Assembly: GCF_034479555.1 (NCBI RefSeq)
Contig: NZ_CP140151.1
Location: forward strand, 1,116,001 to 1,180,000
DNA: 64,000 nucleotides
Source of the DNA: Chromohalobacter canadensis
GTDB lineage: Bacteria; Pseudomonadota; Gammaproteobacteria; Pseudomonadales; Halomonadaceae
Direction of reading: 5' to 3'
Shown: positions 38,532 through 44,823 of the stretch, one piece after another
Position numbering within the stretch: the stretch's first letter is position 1
Layout of the letters: every line of letters starts with the position of its first letter
Made by a program: the position numbers and the translations under genes
Notes under the pieces: model-generated
Databases searched by the model: none
What the model was told of the DNA's origin: nothing
Seen by the model: only the letters and a program-made list of their open reading frames with translations

Positions 38532-38576
38532 GCTCAACGCAGAACTAAGCGGCGGAGCGGTAGCGGTTCGTTAGGT
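38532..38576 (-). other. Short attC-like site (3' of the repeat-protein cassette)
   Basis: GCTCAAC and GTTAGGT fit the two outer cores; the inner part pairs GAAC with GTTC and is only 45 bases in total. It ends 3 bases before the stop codon of the next cassette gene. Shorter and weaker than its neighbours. Confidence 0.5.
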
Positions 38577-38579
38577 AGC

Positions 38580-38831
38580 TCAATCGCGTCCGTCGCCGAC
38601 ATAGGTTCCATCGGGCGCGAGAATAGGATTGCCGCCAACATACGTGCCGTCCGGCGCTCGTTGCGGCCTTCCGCCTACATACTTTCCATTCGGCGCTAGT
38701 TGAGGCCTGCCACCTACATAAGTCCCGTCTGGTGCAAGATTAGGCTGTCCGCCGACATACTCACCATTCGGAGCAAGCTCGGGGAAACTTCCTACGTACG
38801 TATTTTTGGGTGTGAGATACGCATTTCCCAT
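38580..38831 (-). CDS. Tandem-repeat protein, 13-residue units
   Basis: An 83-residue protein made of five tandem copies of a 13-residue unit with consensus P-x-L-A-P-D/N-G-x-Y-V-G-G-x, after the lead-in MGNAYLTPKNTYVGSF. The regular G, P and Y-V spacing suggests a stack of beta-hairpins closing into a small solenoid or propeller-like fold. There is no signal peptide or membrane segment. I do not know its function. It is a complete cassette with attC-like sites on both sides. Confidence 0.7.
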   Translation of the reverse strand: MGNAYLTPKNTYVGSFPELAPNGEYVGGQPNLAPDGTYVGGRPQLAPNGKYVGGRPQRAPDGTYVGGNPILAPDGTYVGDGRD

Positions 38832-38847
38832 CTTTTTCTCCCTTATT

Positions 38848-38925
38848 ACCTAACGCCCAGCGCAGCGGGCAAATTGGAGCGACGAAGGAGCGGAAATTTG
38901 GTCCGCCTGCCGCTGCTTGTTAAGT
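38848..38925 (-). other. attC site (3' of the 147-residue cassette protein)
   Basis: 78 bases bounded by ACCTAAC and GTTAAGT, both fitting the cores. Inner arms GCCCAGCGCAGCGGGCAAATT and AATTTGGTCCGCCTGCCGCTG pair imperfectly, with extrahelical bases as expected for attC. The cassette stop codon is 7 bases away. Confidence 0.88.
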
Positions 38926-38931
38926 ACGTAG

Positions 38932-39375
38932 CTAGACTCGGAGTAAATTAGCCGTGGCTTTCAAACTGCCAGAAATTTCCAGAACCCTTTGGCTCTGCAA
39001 ATGTCTTTTGCTCTTTGACCAAGGCGGCTTTGATTCCAGCACTAGCCCCCTTTTCATGTCAATAACCGCAACGCCAGGAACAGCTTCGACATGGTAAAGC
39101 CAGAAGAAAAGCTTATCTGACGTTTTCTTATCTACTATTTCTTCAGATAGCGACTGTATTTTCGTAATATATTCTGTTAGCTCAGCACACTGCTGAACGG
39201 GATGCTCTCCTTGAGAAACAGACATCCCGATAGCTTCTATACATGCCGCGATTCTCTCTAGAAGATCTGCGAATCGAATCTTTCTCGCCTTATTTTCTGC
39301 ACTCGACAAGGAGAACACCTTGTACGCAGTTTCGGCAAAAAACTTAGGTAGCCAAGACAAAATCTCTAAGTTCAT
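38932..39375 (-). CDS. Cassette protein of unknown function (147 aa)
   Basis: I do not recognise this protein. The N-terminus is helical and mildly hydrophobic (MNLEILSWLPKFFAETAYKVF), the centre is charged and helical (residues 28-85), and the C-terminus has VPGVAVIDMKRGLVLESK with predicted strands. No catalytic motif is apparent. It is a complete cassette with attC sites both downstream and upstream. Confidence 0.6.
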   Translation of the reverse strand: MNLEILSWLPKFFAETAYKVFSLSSAENKARKIRFADLLERIAACIEAIGMSVSQGEHPVQQCAELTEYITKIQSLSEEIVDKKTSDKLFFWLYHVEAVPGVAVIDMKRGLVLESKPPWSKSKRHLQSQRVLEISGSLKATANLLRV

Positions 39376-39398
39376 CGAAGCTCAGCTCCCTCTTCAGT

Positions 39399-39482
39399 AC
39401 TTAACGCCCGCAGCACGCGCGGCTTTGTAGTGAAGGCAAAGCCGCAAAGAAAAAACCGTCGCTGTGCCTCCGCTTGTTATGA
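39399..39482 (-). other. attC site (3' of the Kiwa cassette)
   Basis: 84 bases bounded by ACTTAAC and GTTATGA (the second core is imperfect). Inner arms GGCTTTGTAGTGAAGGCAAAGCC form a short hairpin inside longer imperfect pairing. The site ends one base before the kwaB stop codon. Confidence 0.72.
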
Positions 39483-39483
39483 A

Positions 39484-40500
39484 TTAGTAGTTGACTGGCA
39501 ACAAACGTCCACCATTAGTCCCATAAAAATCACCGGAAACCATACCTTGCTTGTAGTAATCGTTAAGCAGCTTAACAAAATAACCGACGTCATTTTTATC
39601 TTCCAACAGAAGCTTTCCTTCTTCAGTTGTCTTCAACTCTTTTCCTTCAAACTTGTGAAGAACATCTTTCATCTTGTCTATTTCTTCCGGATTAAGCTTA
39701 TGATGATGCCCTTTCTTCGCAATGTTAGACAGTGTTTTCAGCAAAGACTTACTTTCTTTTAGCAAAGCCTCTATATGCTCAGCACCCTCTATCAGCTCAG
39801 TGGCTTTAACGATATCGATCACATCATTGGCCGCTTCATGAAACTCTTCTTCTAAGCCAACAATATTTTCAAACCCTGATTTCTTAAAAACAAAAAACTC
39901 TTCATCAACAAAGATGCAATCCAGCTTATCATCAAAAGTTATACTTTCCTGAAGCGAAGCTTTTAGTTCAGCAGTAGTAGAATCAAAATATGAAGAAACC
40001 TTTTCTTTTATCGTTTGACTTTGGTCCGTTACGACTTTGCCTTTCGATAACTTTCTAAACATCAAAAAACAACCTTTAGGGCCTGTGATTTTCAAGCAGT
40101 AAGCCCACAGATTATTTTTAACGTCAGAAAGAGATGTTATAGAGTTGCTTGAGCCTGGAATTATTTGATTATTAACAACATCTGAAAATGATAGAGCATT
40201 ATTCAAAGCATATGCATAAAGCTTGTTTGGCAGATCATCAGAGATCACATCATAAGGCACTAGGTCATAGCTCTCTGACTCCATCACCTTATCAAGCTGC
40301 TTTGCTAAATTTTTGACAAAAAACTCTTCTAACTCTGGAGAAACATCAGACCTCCAAGCTTTAAAACAGTATTTATCGACTACCTTTGCAGACTTGGCGA
40401 TTCCGTCTTTTACTTCTCTTGTAACAAAGAACAGGTTCAAAGATAAAGACTTGTCTTCCAATATTGACCTTGCTTTAGACAACTTGTCATTAACTATCAC
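39484..40500 (-). CDS. kwaB: Kiwa anti-phage protein KwaB (DUF4868)
   Basis: A 338-residue protein whose middle (about 175-225) carries the DUF4868 pattern: ESITFDDKLDCIFVDEEFFVFKKSGFENIVGLEEEF. With the membrane protein encoded just upstream it forms the two-gene Kiwa system; KwaB is the cytoplasmic DNA-binding partner that stops phage development after infection is sensed at the membrane. I start at a GTG preceded by AAGGAGA, a ribosome site inside the end of kwaA; the genes overlap by 11 bases. The long helical C-terminus (230-300) is lysine- and glutamate-rich. GC content is far below the window average. An attC follows the stop. Confidence 0.85.
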   Translation of the reverse strand: MIVNDKLSKARSILEDKSLSLNLFFVTREVKDGIAKSAKVVDKYCFKAWRSDVSPELEEFFVKNLAKQLDKVMESESYDLVPYDVISDDLPNKLYAYALNNALSFSDVVNNQIIPGSSNSITSLSDVKNNLWAYCLKITGPKGCFLMFRKLSKGKVVTDQSQTIKEKVSSYFDSTTAELKASLQESITFDDKLDCIFVDEEFFVFKKSGFENIVGLEEEFHEAANDVIDIVKATELIEGAEHIEALLKESKSLLKTLSNIAKKGHHHKLNPEEIDKMKDVLHKFEGKELKTTEEGKLLLEDKNDVGYFVKLLNDYYKQGMVSGDFYGTNGGRLLPVNY

Positions 40501-41119
40501 TTTTCTCTCCTTCCACTGCAAAATAAAGCTTATGCCCCATGCTTCTAATTTTTATTTCGTCATCCTCTTCTAGGAATTTGCTTCTAGATAAAATCATGCC
40601 TTTTCGCTTTCTTTTGCTTGACATATCTTCATATTCAATTAGATACAAGGAATAAAACATACTTATAGTAGGGTTAATGAGAAGCATTGATGAATTCGAA
40701 TATATAAGATAAGTAACCAAAAGTAGAACGCTAACTGCAAATACATTTGTAATGCTTGACAGATCTTGAAACACAAAAGGAATAACATATGTAAAAAGGT
40801 ACGATATAGACTCACTATTTTTATTCTCTATATCAACAACCCTTACTAAAACACCGCTCGATCTTGCCCTCCTCTTTATGTTTGGTAATAAAAAACGGAG
40901 TCCAAATAGGCCGAAAAAAGACATCAACACAAGGACCGTGACTGCCCCAAAGTAGCGAATATAATTTAATAGATAATCATAGCTTAAACCTCCCCAAACT
41001 AGGTGGTCACGATATTCATATAATTGCGTAAAACACATTATCAAAAACAAAGGTATATAGGACACAAGAAATAGCGTCAGTTTTGCACCTGGTTTTAACT
41101 CATACCTTCTTTCACCCAT
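40490..41119 (-). CDS. kwaA: Kiwa membrane protein KwaA
   Basis: A 209-residue protein with four membrane segments: about 13-31 (LTLFLVSYIPLFLIMCF), 51-73 (FGAVTVLVLMSFFGLFGL), 106-121 and 125-150. The length, topology and position directly upstream of a DUF4868 gene match KwaA, the tetrameric inner-membrane sensor of Kiwa. Sequence conservation of KwaA is low, so the call rests on the pair. It is the first gene after the attI-like leader of platform A, the position that receives cassette promoters in integrons. The end overlaps kwaB. Confidence 0.78.
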   Translation of the reverse strand: MGERRYELKPGAKLTLFLVSYIPLFLIMCFTQLYEYRDHLVWGGLSYDYLLNYIRYFGAVTVLVLMSFFGLFGLRFLLPNIKRRARSSGVLVRVVDIENKNSESISYLFTYVIPFVFQDLSSITNVFAVSVLLLVTYLIYSNSSMLLINPTISMFYSLYLIEYEDMSSKRKRKGMILSRSKFLEEDDEIKIRSMGHKLYFAVEGEKSDS

Positions 41120-41274
41120 GCCCGTTGTCCAAAGTTTTCGATTTATTACAAGTATTAGTTAGCACGCTCAATTTATCCCGTGAATGAGCACGCGCGTTCA
41201 ATAATCTTATCCAGCTCACCATTGCGCATCTTACCCATGAATTTTAAATAGTATCCATAATAATTCGGCGCGTT
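41120..41274. promoter_or_regulatory. attI-like leader of integron platform A
   Basis: The segment between the Kiwa cassette and the integrase remnant. From 41152 it is clearly alignable with the leader of platform B (GTATTAG at the same place, then a G/C-rich GCACGCGCGTTCAA element). In an integron this is where attI and the divergent cassette and integrase promoters lie. The recombination core itself is degenerate here (TTATTAC on the + strand). Confidence 0.6.
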
Positions 41275-41291
41275 ATGCAGGATTCGCGTAC

Positions 41292-41546
41292 TTGCAAGCT
41301 TTATTGGGGTTGAGGGTGAAGCGCTACAGCCCTCGCACCATGAAGACTTACTGCTACATGATACGTTATGTCATTCGCTTCAATGGCTTGCGTCATCCCG
41401 CCAGCATGGAAGGCCCCGCGGTGAAGAATTTCCTGGAGCGTCTTGCGGTACAGCGCTATGTGACAGCGGCCACGCAGAATCAGGCCTGGGAAGCTCTTAT
41501 GTTCTCTATCGGCATGTACTGGGAGAAGCTTTACCAGAGTGCGTAG
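41292..41546 (+). pseudogene. Integron integrase remnant, platform A
   Basis: The frame reads LRVKRYSPRTMKTYCYMIRY, then FNGLRHPASM and FLERLAVQRYVTAATQNQ, the N-terminal core-binding domain of IntI-type tyrosine recombinases (compare YSxRTExxYxxWxxxFxxFHxxRHP). Only about 85 residues remain; the catalytic domain with the R-H-R-Y residues and the IntI-specific patch is gone. No proper start codon with a ribosome site is visible. It is divergent from the cassettes on its left, as intI should be. Confidence 0.82.
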
Positions 41547-41761
41547 CCAGCTGGGCTGAGACCTGGGCAGGACCTTCAGGAACGCTACCCCCTACCTGTG
41601 CATGGGGCGATGAGCGGCTGTCATCCATGCGATAGTCTCTGCGTACTGCTTGGTCATAAGTCTTCTTAAGTAGTCTTTGCTGTACCGTAACCAGCCGTTA
41701 CAGGGAGAGCAATGCCCACGAAAGGATAAAGCGCAAGGCATTTCACGCTGGGGGGGTGGAG

Positions 41762-41942
41762 CTACTGGCTGACGTCGCCCAGCATTCTGTCCAGTTCGTC
41801 CTGATCGACGCCGAGCATCTGCAGGATGTTGCGCTGGACGGCTTCGAGGATGTGCTGGCGCTCTTGCTCGCCGGGCAGGCTCTTGGCAAGGGCCACCGCG
41901 CCCACCAGAGAGGCGAGGATGAAGCAGGACTTGTCGTCGATG
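41762..41942 (-). pseudogene. TetR regulator, 3' fragment (platform A)
   Basis: Read leftward, it encodes ILASLVGAVALAKSLPGEQE, HILEAVQRNILQMLGVDQDE and a stop, the C-terminus of the TetR protein encoded more fully at 44643. The 5' two thirds are missing, replaced by the IS3-type fragment. Nonfunctional. Confidence 0.8.
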
Positions 41943-42169
41943 GTATTCCTCTCGATACTCCTTTCGCCAGCGTGACAGCATGAACGGGTGAATATCCAGC
42001 GCTTCCGCTACCCCTTGGACGCTTCGGTGAGCCTGATGGCTCCACTCGGCCACCTTCACCTTGAACTCAGTGCTGTAACGATGCGTCTTCTTCCCCGTGA
42101 TTATTACGGGCATCGGTTTCTCCTCCGCGGGAGTTATCGATGCGTGTCTACTAAACCGGGGGAAGTCCA
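41943..42169 (-). mobile_element. IS3-type element fragment (left end and orfA start)
   Basis: The minus strand begins TGGACTTCCCCCGGTTTAGT, an IS3-family-like left end, and then encodes MPVIITGKKTHRYSTEFKVK, VQGVAEALDIHPFMLSRWRK: 57 residues of an OrfA transposase with its helix-turn-helix. The frame is cut at the junction with the tetR fragment. No orfB is present. The insertion or deletion also seems to have removed the attC of the cassette at 42190. Confidence 0.82.
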
Positions 42170-42189
42170 CGTCGCATTTGACGTGTTTT

Positions 42190-42672
42190 TTAGGAGCTTT
42201 TACGGCCATACTTCCGTACTCCTAGATCAAATATTTTTGTATCTAAAACGAAGGTTTCCTTCATACCATCCGCCATTACTGAAGGCCACATGAGTTCGCG
42301 AGAAATCATTGATTCAATCGCCGATGAGCGGACAGGCAACCCATTTACTTGACTCCAAGTAAGAACGCTCCCGCCAGCCTTAACAAACGACTGAACCACC
42401 TCTAGCTCTTGGCCACTAAGCTTGCCGAAAAGGTAAGAAGCGCACTCTTCGTCAACCCTTCGCTCTCTTTCTCTCTTGTATGAGTCATTGAAACTTGTAG
42501 CTACTATTCGAATAATAGGGAAAGCGATAATCGATGCAAAAGCAGCGATAACCCAGTCATTTATAAGAATGTAAATGGCTAAGCCAACTACGCCGGTCAG
42601 TGAAGTAGCAATACTCCTTCCAAAGTCACTTTCGGAGTAGATGCGATCTGCCCATTTCTCGATGGCTTTCAT
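42190..42672 (-). CDS. Cassette membrane protein of unknown function (160 aa)
   Basis: I do not recognise it. There is a predicted double membrane hairpin at residues 20-62 (SIATSLTGVVGLAIYILINDW, WVIAAFASIIAFPIIRIVAT) and a cytoplasmic part with ECASYLFGKLSGQELEVVQSF that looks like a small winged-helix or DNA-binding-like unit (VLTWSQVNGLPVRSSAIESMI). Its attC appears lost at the IS3 junction 20 bases downstream. An attC belonging to the next cassette lies just upstream of its start. Confidence 0.6.
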   Translation of the reverse strand: MKAIEKWADRIYSESDFGRSIATSLTGVVGLAIYILINDWVIAAFASIIAFPIIRIVATSFNDSYKRERERRVDEECASYLFGKLSGQELEVVQSFVKAGGSVLTWSQVNGLPVRSSAIESMISRELMWPSVMADGMKETFVLDTKIFDLGVRKYGRKSS

Positions 42673-42677
42673 TGTGC

Positions 42678-42764
42678 TCCTAACGTCTGAGCTAAGCGGC
42701 GCACCTTTGGTGCGTCCGGTGGAGGCCCGACAGGGCCGGAACGTACTTGAGCGATTCGTTAGCT
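42678..42764 (-). other. attC site (3' of the pYEATS-like cassette)
   Basis: 87 bases bounded by TCCTAAC and GTTAGCT. Inner arms include GCGCACCTTTGGTGCG and GGCCCGACAGGGCC hairpins and an outer AACGTCTGAGCTAAGC region. It overlaps the stop codon of the pYEATS-like gene. Confidence 0.75.
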
Positions 42765-43331
42765 GCGACCTTCAAAGACGCGTCCCATCTCAAAATCAAT
42801 GTAGCGGCTCAGCCGAACAACGCTTCCGTCTCCCATCGTGACACGACACGTACAGAGGAATGGTCCATATGCAGATGTGGCAACACCAAGCAATCCGTCC
42901 TTGGGAGTTTCGGTGAAGACCTTATTGTCCCAGTACTTGCCGAGAAAGAACTCTGCCTTTTCGATATCATCGAAATACTGGGATTTGTGTCTTATGAGGT
43001 ATATGAAGATGTCATATTCCTGACCCTCTTCATCCGACGGCTCAATGATATGTGTTAGAAATAGGCCGCAGTTACTTTTGTAAATTTCGTCGCGTTCCTT
43101 TGACCAGTCATCCTCCGGGGGGTTAGCGTCCGGACCGCTAGGGGACACACGCTCGAGGTTCTTCAGATCGGCGCCAAGCTCTACCGGCCCAGCCCTAAAA
43201 GAGCTCCCAGCGCGAATTCTTTGTCGAACTGCGTCAAACAACTGCTGCAGCTGAGAAGTGAAGGAATGAACCAGGTAAAGGATTAATCCGACCCAAGCTA
43301 AGGACTGCAGCAGTGGTACCCAATCATTCAT
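42759..43331 (-). CDS. Membrane-anchored pYEATS-like domain protein
   Basis: A 190-residue protein with one N-terminal membrane helix (about 5-24, LLQSLAWVGLILYLVHSF), a coiled and Pro-rich linker, and a C-terminal beta domain (about 100-185): YDIFIYLIRHKSQYFDDIEKAEFFLGKYW, GLLGVATSAYGPFLCTCRVTM and VVRLSRYIDFEMG. The last pattern fits the prokaryotic YEATS (pYEATS) fold, a ligand-recognition domain often found in predicted conflict systems. Function unknown; sensing or effector recruitment at the membrane is a guess. Complete cassette. Confidence 0.65.
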   Translation of the reverse strand: MNDWVPLLQSLAWVGLILYLVHSFTSQLQQLFDAVRQRIRAGSSFRAGPVELGADLKNLERVSPSGPDANPPEDDWSKERDEIYKSNCGLFLTHIIEPSDEEGQEYDIFIYLIRHKSQYFDDIEKAEFFLGKYWDNKVFTETPKDGLLGVATSAYGPFLCTCRVTMGDGSVVRLSRYIDFEMGRVFEGRS

Positions 43332-43349
43332 TTAGTCATACCTCGAAGC

Positions 43350-43421
43350 AGCTAACGCCTTGGGTAAGCCGCCGGGACGGAGCGCAGTGTAGTACCGGTC
43401 GGCTTCACCCACTGGTTAAGT
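43350..43421 (-). other. attC site (3' of the HEPN-like cassette)
   Basis: 72 bases bounded by AGCTAAC and GTTAAGT. Inner arms GGGTAAGCCGCCGGGAC and GTACCGGTCGGCTTCACCC pair imperfectly, with GGGTAAGCCG against CGGCTTCACCC. The stop codon of the next gene overlaps the distal core. Confidence 0.82.
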
Positions 43422-44009
43422 TTTGTCTGCGGCTGCCACAAACAGATCATAATACTTCTCAGCCTCTTCCTCTGGTCCCAGGGCAACATCTATAAGCATT
43501 TGGAGGCTCCAGACTGGCCCAGGAATCACCTGATCCAGATCTAAATCGTCTGGATAGGATTCCGGATCTATTGCCATTTCAAAATGCTCGAACCACCACA
43601 TTTCGATCTTTCGTAACAGCGCCACCATTTCGTTGAATGCTTCCGCAACGTCGAAATCTACCCCACTGGAAGCGAAAGAAAGCATTTCGTGTGTCAGCGT
43701 GTTACGGCACTTTTTAACGTGTTCAAATTTCCCCATGTCCTCATCATTGATGGCGTCCATTACCTGCAGCCACCTCAATGACGCGTAGACGGGACTTCTA
43801 TTCAGGGAAAGAACCTTTTCTTTGTATTCTTGGCTGATAATCGGTCCATCCTGATCAAACCCGTTCGTAAAGAAACCTTCGATCTTTTCTACAATGCTGC
43901 TTTTCAGCATTTCGAAAGCCATCGAGAATATTGATGCTGTAATGATGTTGGTTTTGAGGGTTTCTGGGTGAAGAGTCCGTTCCCAGGATGCTCGTATTTT
44001 TTCATCCAT
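43416..44009 (-). CDS. Cassette protein with an R-x4-H (HEPN-like) motif
   Basis: A 197-residue, largely helical protein I cannot assign to a named family. The segment KKCRNTLTHEM (about residue 99-109) has the R-x4-H arrangement and RN-xxx-H form of HEPN-type RNases, surrounded by helices as expected for that fold. HEPN proteins cut RNA in toxin-antitoxin and abortive-infection systems. The N-terminus starts MDEKIRASWERTLHPETLK; the frame open to 44063 crosses the attI core, so the ATG at 44009 is chosen. It is the cassette next to platform B. Confidence 0.6.
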   Translation of the reverse strand: MDEKIRASWERTLHPETLKTNIITASIFSMAFEMLKSSIVEKIEGFFTNGFDQDGPIISQEYKEKVLSLNRSPVYASLRWLQVMDAINDEDMGKFEHVKKCRNTLTHEMLSFASSGVDFDVAEAFNEMVALLRKIEMWWFEHFEMAIDPESYPDDLDLDQVIPGPVWSLQMLIDVALGPEEEAEKYYDLFVAAADKT

Positions 44010-44026
44010 GACCGATCCCGATGTAA

Positions 44027-44165
44027 ACTTAACAGGTATTAGATAGCGCGCTTGTTTTGTCACTTGAACGAGCGCGCGCGTTCAAGAAATCTTATCAAGC
44101 CCGCTTTTTCGCACCTAAACCCATTGATTTCACAACACACTAAGCATAATGAGGCGCGTTATGCA
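44027..44165. promoter_or_regulatory. attI-like leader of integron platform B
   Basis: It begins with the core ACTTAAC (44027-44033), where the first cassette joins, and is alignable with the platform A leader from 44036 on. A perfect dyad, CTTGAACG with CGTTCAAG around AGCGCGCG (44063-44086), lies between core and integrase remnant. This may be a regulator or integrase site. The place matches attI plus divergent promoters. Confidence 0.62.
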
Positions 44166-44823
44166 GGGTTCGCGTGCTTGCGAGCTTCATTGGGGTTGAG
44201 AATAAAACGCTACAGCCCTCACACCGTGGAGGCTTACTGCTACTGGATACGTTATTTCATTCGCTTCAATGGCTTGCGTCATCCCGCCAGCATGGGTGGC
44301 TCCGAGGTGAAGACTTTTTGGAGCATCTTGCGCTACAGCGCTATGTGACAGCGGCCACGCAGAATCAGCCCCCAATGCTCTTGTTTCCTCTATCGGCATG
44401 TACTGGGAAAAGCTTTACCGAAGTGCGGGGCCTATTGGGATGAGAGTGGAATTATAGAAACGCTACCGCCCCTACCTGTGCATGTGGCGATGAGCGGCTG
44501 TCATCCATGCGATAGTCTCTGCGTACTGCTTGGTCATAAGTCTTCTTAAGTAGCCTTTGCTGTACCGTAACCAGCCGTTACAGGGAGAGCAATGCCCACG
44601 AAAGAATAAAGCGCAAGGCATTTCACGCTGGGAGTACTGTCGCTACTGGCTGACGTCGCCGAGCATGCTGTCCAGTTCGTCCTGATCGACGCCGAGCATC
44701 TGCAGGATGTTGCGTTGGGCGGCTTCGAGGATGTGCTGGCGTTCTTGCTCGCCGGGCAGGCTCTTGGCGAGGGCCACGGCGCCCACCAGGGAGGCGAGAA
44801 TGACGCGGGACTTGTCGGCGATG
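44036..44823. repeat. Platform duplication, copy B
   Basis: Direct repeat partner of 41152-41942. Most positions match through the leader, intI remnant, the conserved non-coding stretch near 44476-44630 and the tetR 3' end. Here tetR continues rightward beyond the repeat, so copy B looks like the parental arrangement. Confidence 0.88.
44166..44440 (+). pseudogene. Integron integrase remnant, platform B
   Basis: It encodes LGLRIKRYSPHTVEAYCYWI, then FNGLRHPASMGGSEVKTF and, in the next frame, FLEHLALQRYVTAATQNQ. So it has at least one frameshift near 44315 besides the loss of the whole catalytic domain. Closer than copy A to the intact IntI pattern (Y-C-Y-W-I-R-Y-F-I-R-F). Divergent from the cassettes on its left. 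Confidence 0.82.

Larger units (their letters stand above)
41152..41942. repeat. Platform duplication, copy A (attI leader, intI remnant, tetR fragment)
   Basis: Direct repeat of 44036-44823, offset about 2.88 kb. The likeness begins right at the attI core and runs through the intI remnant, a conserved non-coding stretch (41595-41755, almost identical in both copies) and the 3' part of tetR. It stops where an IS3-type fragment begins. Confidence 0.88.
36162..44440 (-). other. Integron cassette array with two platforms (no intact integrase)
   Basis: All cassette genes here read leftward. Most are followed, at or just after the stop codon, by a 45-90 bp imperfect palindrome bounded by RYYYAAC and GTTRRRY-like cores, the layout of attC sites. 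Two intI-like remnants lie at 41292 and 44166 on the opposite strand, each right after an attI-like leader and divergent from the cassettes, as in a normal integron. This is thus a CALIN-like or decayed sedentary integron, tandemly duplicated at the platform. GC content is visibly lower than in flanking core genes, lowest over the Kiwa cassette. The 224 bases 35938-36161 before the first gene hold no gene; a degenerate attC-like palindrome may lie at 36119-36167. Confidence 0.85.

Noticed and set aside
38580..38831. CRISPR-like or DNA-level repeat at the 39-bp units
   Set aside because: The periodicity is coding: units keep frame and protein pattern, with no spacers.
41292..41546. Functional integron integrase
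   Set aside because: Only the N-terminal core-binding domain remains; no catalytic residues can be found downstream in any frame.
41592..42209. Open frame of 205 codons read as a single gene
   Set aside because: It is a chimera: the N-terminal part is the IS3-type OrfA start and the rest is the tetR fragment in the wrong frame. The two pieces are annotated separately.
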